Source of the DNA: Verrucomicrobiota bacterium
GTDB taxonomy: Bacteria; Verrucomicrobiota; Verrucomicrobiia; Chthoniobacterales; UBA10450
Length of the DNA stretch: 10,718 bases
NCBI GenBank assembly: GCA_003217835.1
Contig: QHMQ01000008.1
Span: 1 to 10,718, forward strand
Reading direction: 5' to 3'
Part shown: positions 6,432 to 10,718 of the stretch, in pieces
Layout: every line of letters starts with the position of its first letter
Position numbering within the stretch: the stretch's first letter is position 1
Made by a program: the position numbers and the translations under genes
Notes under the pieces: model-generated
The model's input: the letters and a program-made list of their open reading frames with translations, nothing else
Told to the model about the DNA's origin: nothing
Databases searched by the model: none

Positions 6432-7838
6432 TTATTTCGCGGTCCGCAGTTGCACGGAATCGATGATGCGATCATCGCCCGCACGCACATCGCTGATGAT
6501 CACTAGGTGATCGCCCGGGGCGGTCAATTTGGCTTCGCGCAAAAGCCTTTCTGCGACCTCGATCGTCACGTTCGGGTCTGCGGTGAAGTCAATCCGCACC
6601 GGATAAACACCCCAGCAGATCATCAATTGGCGACGGACTTCTCCGCTTGAAGTGAAAGCGAATATCGGCGCATTTTCCGGGCGAAGATTCGAAACATTGC
6701 GCGCCATCGTCCCGTGCCGGGTGAACACGATAAGCTTCGCCTGCTGAAGCGAATTCGCCAGGACCACCGCGGAAGCAATTATCTTTTGTCGCGCATCCTC
6801 GAGCACCGCCAATTCTGCATAACCAGCGCCACCACTACGCTCGATTCGCGCAGCCACGCGATCCAATACTCGGATGCATTCTACAGGATAACGGCCAACG
6901 CTTGTTTCGCCACTGAGCAAGATCGCATCCGCCTGCTCGAAGACGGCATTGGCCACGTCAGTGATTTCGGCGCGGGTCGGCAAGGGATTGTTAATCATCG
7001 ACTCGAGCATCTGGGTTGCGACGATGACCGGCTTGCCCAGCCGGATACACTGTTTTACGATCCGCCGCTGGATGATCGGCAGTTCCTCCATCGGGCATTC
7101 GATTCCCAAGTCGCCGCGCGCAATCATGATGATGTCTGCACCTTCAATCATCTCGTCGATCGACTGGACAGCTAATTGGTCCTCAATCTTGGCGATGATT
7201 AATGCCTTGCTCTTTTTTTCAGCTAGGACCGTACGCAGTTGGTCGAGATCGCTCTTCTGACGGACAAAACTCAGCGCGACAAAATCGACACCTAACTCAG
7301 CACCGAGTGAAATATCGGCGAGATCCTTTTCAGTAAGCGACGGAAGATTCACGTGTACGCCGGGCAGATTAATGTGACGCCGGGAACCCAGCGTCCCTGG
7401 AGTTACAACCTTGCAGCGGATCCGGTCCCGTCGTTTCTCGAGGACCCCGAGCTTGATCATGCCATTGTCCACTAAAATCGTGTCGCCAATGGAAACATCA
7501 TCGATTAGGCCTCCGTAATTTACATCGACTGAATAGGGTTCTTCGCTTTTTGCGCCGGCAACGGTGAGCTCCAGAATATCGCCGGAATTCAAGTGCAGAT
7601 CGGTTTTGAGGTCGCCAGTGCGAATAGCAGGACCCTGGGTGTCGAGCAAGATTCCAATCGGCCGGCTCAGCTCTTCCGCGATTTGTCGGATTCGCGGCAC
7701 GATTTCGCGCGCTGAACGGTGATCGGCATGGCTCATGTTCAATCGAAAGATGTCCGCTCCCGTCTCGATCAATTGCCGCAGTACATCTATTCCCTCCGTG
7801 ACCGGGCCGAGCGTGCAGATGATTTTGGTCTTACGCAT
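6432..7838 (-). CDS. pyk: Pyruvate kinase
   Basis: Pyruvate kinase converts phosphoenolpyruvate and ADP to pyruvate and ATP, the last step of glycolysis, in the cytoplasm. With the ATG at 7838-7836 the protein has 468 residues, the usual length. The N-terminus MRKTKIICTLGP is canonical. FRLNMSHADH (31-40) binds substrate; LLDTQGPAIRTG follows at 64-75; the B domain covers about 75-165. The active-site motif IIAKIED has Lys217 and Glu219, and MIARGDLGIE carries the metal-binding Asp243. ATQMLESMI, then PTRAE and LLSGETSVGRYP, complete the barrel. The C-terminal domain (about 345-468) ends at LRTAK. The frame stays open 67 codons further upstream, but that extension overlaps the DUF4142 remnant and its terminator and lacks conservation. 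GGGAG lies about 11 bases before ATG 7838. One oddity is Ala71, at the position that is Glu in K+-dependent and Lys in K+-independent enzymes. Confidence 0.96.
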   Translation of the reverse strand: MRKTKIICTLGPVTEGIDVLRQLIETGADIFRLNMSHADHRSAREIVPRIRQIAEELSRPIGILLDTQGPAIRTGDLKTDLHLNSGDILELTVAGAKSEEPYSVDVNYGGLIDDVSIGDTILVDNGMIKLGVLEKRRDRIRCKVVTPGTLGSRRHINLPGVHVNLPSLTEKDLADISLGAELGVDFVALSFVRQKSDLDQLRTVLAEKKSKALIIAKIEDQLAVQSIDEMIEGADIIMIARGDLGIECPMEELPIIQRRIVKQCIRLGKPVIVATQMLESMINNPLPTRAEITDVANAVFEQADAILLSGETSVGRYPVECIRVLDRVAARIERSGGAGYAELAVLEDARQKIIASAVVLANSLQQAKLIVFTRHGTMARNVSNLRPENAPIFAFTSSGEVRRQLMICWGVYPVRIDFTADPNVTIEVAERLLREAKLTAPGDHLVIISDVRAGDDRIIDSVQLRTAK

Positions 7839-7921
7839 GACGATCAGATCTCCCGTCGACTGCCGAAGATAGGACCTAACGATCGAAAGGAGATCGCACG
7901 GGGCGCAGGGCTTCTCCAACG

Positions 7922-7956
7922 AATAAAAATGCGGCACGCCTTTTCGGACGTGCCGC
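7922..7956 (-). terminator. Intrinsic terminator after the DUF4142 remnant
   Basis: On the minus strand, GCGGCACG (7956-7949) pairs with CGTGCCGC (7938-7931) across a 10-base loop, followed at once by ATTTTTATT (7930-7922). It lies 22 bases past the DUF4142 stop and separates that unit from pyk, whose promoter must then lie within about 7839-7930. Confidence 0.8.
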
Positions 7957-7977
7957 GTTACGCAGTTAGTGTGCTTC

Positions 7978-8531
7978 CTATTGCAGCTTGCTTTGCGTCT
8001 CTTTGGCCAAATCGAGGTGTTCCTGGACCACTTTGGCAAAGTTCTTCACGTCGGGATCACTCCCGCTGTTTGCTTCCTCCCGAAATTCGGCAAGGTCCTT
8101 TTCGTGGTCCTTGACTATCATATTCATATAGACTTTATCCGAGCTCCATTTTTCGCTAGGCTCTTTGGTTGGCAATTTGAAGGCTTTTCGCTGAGCGATC
8201 GACTTCAGCTCATCGTTAGCCTTGCTGTGATCAGTGACCATTCGTTTGCCGAATGATTTCACATCATCACTTTTGCCGTTCTGCCCGGCTAATCTGCCCA
8301 TTGCCACCTCCATTCCTCAGCCTTTTGCGGCCTTCCTCATGAAAGTTTTGTCCTTTGCGCTAAGAGCGAGCCACGGGTAGCCACCGCATTTGCGTCTGCG
8401 GGCGTGCCGCTCGTTGTAGGGGACGAATGTACCCGGGGAGTTTGCGACATGACCAAGCCAGCGAAACGGAATGTTGTGATCCCGACCGTGAGAATGCCGA
8501 ATCGCGAAATAACATCGAATTTCCTTTTCAT
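7978..8531 (-). pseudogene. DUF4142 family exported protein, broken by frameshift and nonsense codon
   Basis: DUF4142 proteins are small exported helical proteins, ferritin-like in general shape, without a settled function. The original start is probably ATG 8531-8529 (MKRKFDVISRFGILTVGITT), a signal peptide followed by a Ser/Thr/Pro-rich linker ending in PADANAVATRG. The reading frame then shifts between about 8360 and 8380: the family sequence LSAKDKTFMRKAAKG lies in another frame. That frame meets a TGA at 8319-8317, then continues in phase as GMEVAMGRLAGQNGKSDDVK and onward through KRMVTDHSKANDELKSIAQR and KDHEKDLAEFREEA to KETQSKLQ and TAG. FAKVVQEHL near the end also seems a few residues short compared with relatives. 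A 111-residue product could start at Met 8313, but it would have no signal peptide and would lack the first helix. An intrinsic terminator follows. Two independent lesions favour a real pseudogene over a sequencing error, though assembly error is not excluded. Confidence 0.8.
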
Positions 8532-8629
8532 GGATAATTTCCCGGTTCCGAGACACTTCGGAATCGAAGGGGTCACACCTGACTGGATGCCCCGCGTGCA
8601 AGCGAACCAGCACGAGCCAAGAAAGGCGA

Positions 8630-10045
8630 TCAAGCTTGGGAGATATTCTGTTTGTACGAGCTCTCCACACGTGCGGCCACGTCCTTGTAGCCGTAGTCAG
8701 CTTCGTAAATCTGCTTCATGCAGTTTAGTGACTTTTCCCCGTCGCCCATCCGCTCGTAAACAAGCCCGAGATTGTAAACAATCTCTTTCTTCATCGCGTC
8801 CATGGGTAAAATCTCTCGCGATGCTTCTTCGAGCTGCTTCATCGCAAGGTCTAGCATCCCAAGCTCGCTGTAACAGCGACCGAGCAGGTTCATCGCTTTC
8901 AAACGCGCATTCGGATTTTGTCGCGCGCGTTGCAGCTCTGGTAGTGCCTGACGGAAATGTCCGGCGTTTACGAGATGCTCACCCAGTTCAAATCGAAGTT
9001 GCAAGTCAGTCGGGTTCCGCACCATACGTTTGCGCGCATCCTCGACCAGAATCTCTGCCCGCTTCTTTTTCGAGACCTTTAATTCCTCAGATTTTTTGGC
9101 GTACAACTCATGACCGGGGTCATGAGCGGCAAGAAATTCTTCATGCGCTGCAATCTCCCGATCGAAGCCTTTCATTTTCAAGTCCGAGACTTTTCGAATT
9201 AATCCGGCATCGGCGCCTTTTGTCAGATCAGCGGCGTATTGATACCAGCCGATAGCTGCCTCGATGTCATCCTTCTGTTCATTTAGTGCGCCCAAGCGTC
9301 GCGCAAGATCGACATTCGCCGGCTCCGCCTGGTGCAGGATATATGTTTCCGCGATTTGTTGATCGAGTGATTCCCCAGTCAATCGCATCCGGCTTTGTTG
9401 CTCGAGCGAAACCGCCATCTCTTTGTCTTTGATTAAGTCGCGATAACTGACTGCCTGCGTCCAGCCGCCAGTTGTCATCGAAGCGCGGGCCGAAGCGTCT
9501 TTACCGAGCCGAAGCGCTTCGGCATCGAGTGGATTTACTTCTGTGATTTGATTGTAGATTTCGACCGCCCGCTCATTTTCTCCGAGCTCGTGATGCAAGC
9601 GTCCGAGCTCGTGCAGTACTTTGACATCGCGTGGATTTTCCTCGAGCAACGTCCGCAGCGCGAAGACGCCGATCTCCGGGCAGCCCGCCGCTATCGCCGC
9701 TTCCTTTAAAACGAAATTCGCCTGCCGATTGTAAGGCTCTTCTTCCAAAATCTTTTCCAGCATTTCCATTGCGCGCTTCGGGTCTTTTTTAATTTCTCGC
9801 TGCGCTTTCATCACCGCAATCGGCGCGGTCGAGATATTGAAGAAACTTTTTTTCGCTGACTTGCTCTTTGTCACCTCTGTGCGTCGCAATAATTGCCGGG
9901 CGGTTAGAAACTGCGGCTCCTGCTTTAGGATTCCCTGCAAAAGCGAGATCGCGTAACCAAAATTGCGCAGCTCGATCGCCGCCACGGCTTTCAGCCAATG
10001 ACTGCGCTGAGTCTCGCTCAGTTCCTTTTCAGTTTTGATTGCCAT
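8630..10045 (-). CDS. Tetratricopeptide (TPR) repeat protein
   Basis: A 471-residue protein made largely of TPR-like helical hairpins, which act as protein-protein scaffolds. Clear repeats include the region around RAMEMLEKILEEEPYNRQAN, VKVLHELGRLHHELGENERA with VEIYNQITEVNPLDAEAL, LARRLGALNEQKDDIEAAIG, DLQLRFELGEHLVNAGHFRQ and MNLLGRCYSELGMLDLAMKQ, ending with a unit around LGLVYERMGDGEKSL. A central charged stretch (about 310-345, many Lys and Glu) may be a helical linker. There is no signal peptide or membrane segment, so it is probably cytoplasmic; partners and function are unknown. The start chosen is the ATG at 10045-10043, with GGCGGG about 6 bases upstream. The in-frame ATG at 10111 would sit inside the mutS terminator hairpin. 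The gene follows mutS by 81 bases, but the terminator between them argues for separate transcription. Confidence 0.85.
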   Translation of the reverse strand: MAIKTEKELSETQRSHWLKAVAAIELRNFGYAISLLQGILKQEPQFLTARQLLRRTEVTKSKSAKKSFFNISTAPIAVMKAQREIKKDPKRAMEMLEKILEEEPYNRQANFVLKEAAIAAGCPEIGVFALRTLLEENPRDVKVLHELGRLHHELGENERAVEIYNQITEVNPLDAEALRLGKDASARASMTTGGWTQAVSYRDLIKDKEMAVSLEQQSRMRLTGESLDQQIAETYILHQAEPANVDLARRLGALNEQKDDIEAAIGWYQYAADLTKGADAGLIRKVSDLKMKGFDREIAAHEEFLAAHDPGHELYAKKSEELKVSKKKRAEILVEDARKRMVRNPTDLQLRFELGEHLVNAGHFRQALPELQRARQNPNARLKAMNLLGRCYSELGMLDLAMKQLEEASREILPMDAMKKEIVYNLGLVYERMGDGEKSLNCMKQIYEADYGYKDVAARVESSYKQNISQA

Positions 10046-10096
10046 GATGAGCCCGCCTAACAGACGATTATAATTGCAACCGCGCTCTAGCCAGCG

Positions 10097-10132
10097 AAAA
10101 ACTGTAGGCACGCATGTCGGCCGTGCCTACAG
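10097..10132 (-). terminator. Intrinsic terminator of mutS
   Basis: On the minus strand, CTGTAGGCACG (10132-10122) pairs perfectly over 11 bp with CGTGCCTACAG (10112-10102) across a 9-base loop, followed by TTTTT (10101-10097). The mutS stop codon TAG (10129-10127) lies inside the ascending stem, so a ribosome finishing mutS would cover the hairpin. Confidence 0.88.
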
Positions 10133-10718
10133 CAGATCCAACTGTGGCTTTTCCGTTTTCGTGTTGCTTGTCGATCTTCGTTTTTTCGCTTTCTCCGATT
10201 GCGCCAGGGCGCCGTTGGGCGCCTCAAGGTGCGATAAGATCTCTTTTGCCCGATCGAGAATTTCCTTCGGCAAACCAGCCAAACGCGCGACTTGGATCCC
10301 ATAGCTCTTGTCTGCACCGCCCGGCACGATCTTGCGCAGAAAAACAATCTGATCGTTCCACTCACGCACGGCCACATTGAAATTACAGACGCCGCTCCGC
10401 TCTGCCGCGAGTTTGGTCAGCTCGTGATAGTGGGTTGCGAAGAGCGTGCGCGCCTTGATTTTGTCGTGCAGAAACTCCGCTACACTCCATGCGATGGACA
10501 GCCCGTCGAACGTCGATGTCCCTCGACCGATCTCATCCAGAATGACGAGACTTCGCTCCGTCGCGTTGTTGACGATGTTAGAAGTTTCATTCATCGCGAC
10601 CATGAAAGTCGATTGCCCGCGCGCGAGATCATCATTGGCGCCGACGCGGGTGAAAATGCGATCGACCAAGCCGATCTCCGCGCTTTCCGCCGGGACGAAG
10701 CTGCCGATCTGTGCCATC
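10127..10718 (-). CDS. mutS: DNA mismatch repair protein MutS, C-terminal part
   Basis: This is the last 196 codons of MutS; the start and Walker A lie beyond the right edge. MutS recognises mismatches and small loops, then recruits MutL using its ABC-type ATPase. Visible elements in order are MAQIGSFVPAESAEIGLVDR, the signature region IFTRVGANDDLARGQSTFMV, Walker B with the D-loop VILDEIGRGTSTFDG, and the switch histidine ATHYHEL. The dimer-interface segment SYGIQVARLAGLPKEILDRA follows, then a basic linker. The extreme C-terminus, PQLDLL, resembles the QL[SD]LF sliding-clamp binding motif, in keeping with known MutS-clamp contacts in E. coli. The domain order and lack of an Smr domain mark it as MutS1 (repair type) rather than MutS2. 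It ends directly in an intrinsic terminator. Confidence 0.96.
   Translation of the reverse strand, partial: MAQIGSFVPAESAEIGLVDRIFTRVGANDDLARGQSTFMVAMNETSNIVNNATERSLVILDEIGRGTSTFDGLSIAWSVAEFLHDKIKARTLFATHYHELTKLAAERSGVCNFNVAVREWNDQIVFLRKIVPGGADKSYGIQVARLAGLPKEILDRAKEILSHLEAPNGALAQSEKAKKRRSTSNTKTEKPQLDLL

Noticed and set aside
7839..8039. 67-codon N-terminal extension of pyruvate kinase
   Set aside because: It overlaps the DUF4142 remnant and its intrinsic terminator, has no conserved sequence, and the canonical MRKTKIICTLGP start has an acceptable ribosome site.
8317..8319. TGA in the DUF4142 frame as a recoded selenocysteine codon
   Set aside because: The family has Gly at about this position rather than Cys, there is no evident SECIS-like hairpin directly after it, and a separate frameshift lies upstream.
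8404..9255. Plus-strand 283-codon open frame
   Set aside because: It is antisense to the TPR gene and the DUF4142 remnant; its translation is low-complexity Ser/Arg-rich and resembles no family, while the minus strand gives clear TPR repeats.
10046..10111. 22-codon N-terminal extension of the TPR protein
   Set aside because: Its ATG lies in the mutS terminator hairpin, and the downstream ATG at 10045 has a better ribosome site.

Overview
The window looks like chromosomal DNA of a soil-type Verrucomicrobiota bacterium (Chthoniobacterales-like). This is inferred from the combination of a short RpoD/SigA-type sigma factor with a WWIKQSIKRALANQ core, a DUF5069 protein, a DUF4142 protein and a secreted HAF-repeat protein, together with moderately GC-rich coding. 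No rRNA, tRNA, CRISPR array, transposase or phage gene is visible, so the taxonomic call rests on protein character alone.

Layout. Positions 1-901 (minus) hold the N-terminal 300 codons of a comM/yifB-type Mg-chelatase AAA+ ATPase that runs off the left edge. A DUF5069 gene (1111-1560, minus) is divergent from a broken MocR-type GntR/aminotransferase regulator (1821-3247, plus), and the spacer between them carries operator-like palindromes. A HAF-repeat exported protein follows (3492-4712, plus). The stretch 4713-5500 has no intact gene but contains a decayed second copy of the comM 5' end (4901-5213, minus). A sigma-70 factor (5501-6370, plus) converges on pyruvate kinase (6432-7838, minus), with a shared hairpin terminator between them. 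Further right, all on the minus strand, come a DUF4142 gene broken by a frameshift and a nonsense codon (7978-8531), a TPR protein (8630-10045) and the C-terminal 196 codons of mutS (10127-10718, running off the right edge). mutS ends in a textbook intrinsic terminator.

How the genes relate. Most are independent transcription units rather than one pathway: DNA uptake or recombination (comM), mismatch repair (mutS), transcription initiation (sigma factor) and glycolysis (pyk). The divergent DUF5069/mocR pair is the only place where a regulator-target relation is suggested, and that regulator now appears dead.

I did not find a convincing undescribed multi-gene system. The most notable structure is gene decay: three broken coding sequences (comM relic, mocR, DUF4142) lie within about 6.7 kb among intact housekeeping genes. 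The comM relic is about 83% identical to the intact copy by hand alignment, and roughly half of its changed codons are synonymous. That suggests an old second copy that was once functional, rather than a fresh duplication.
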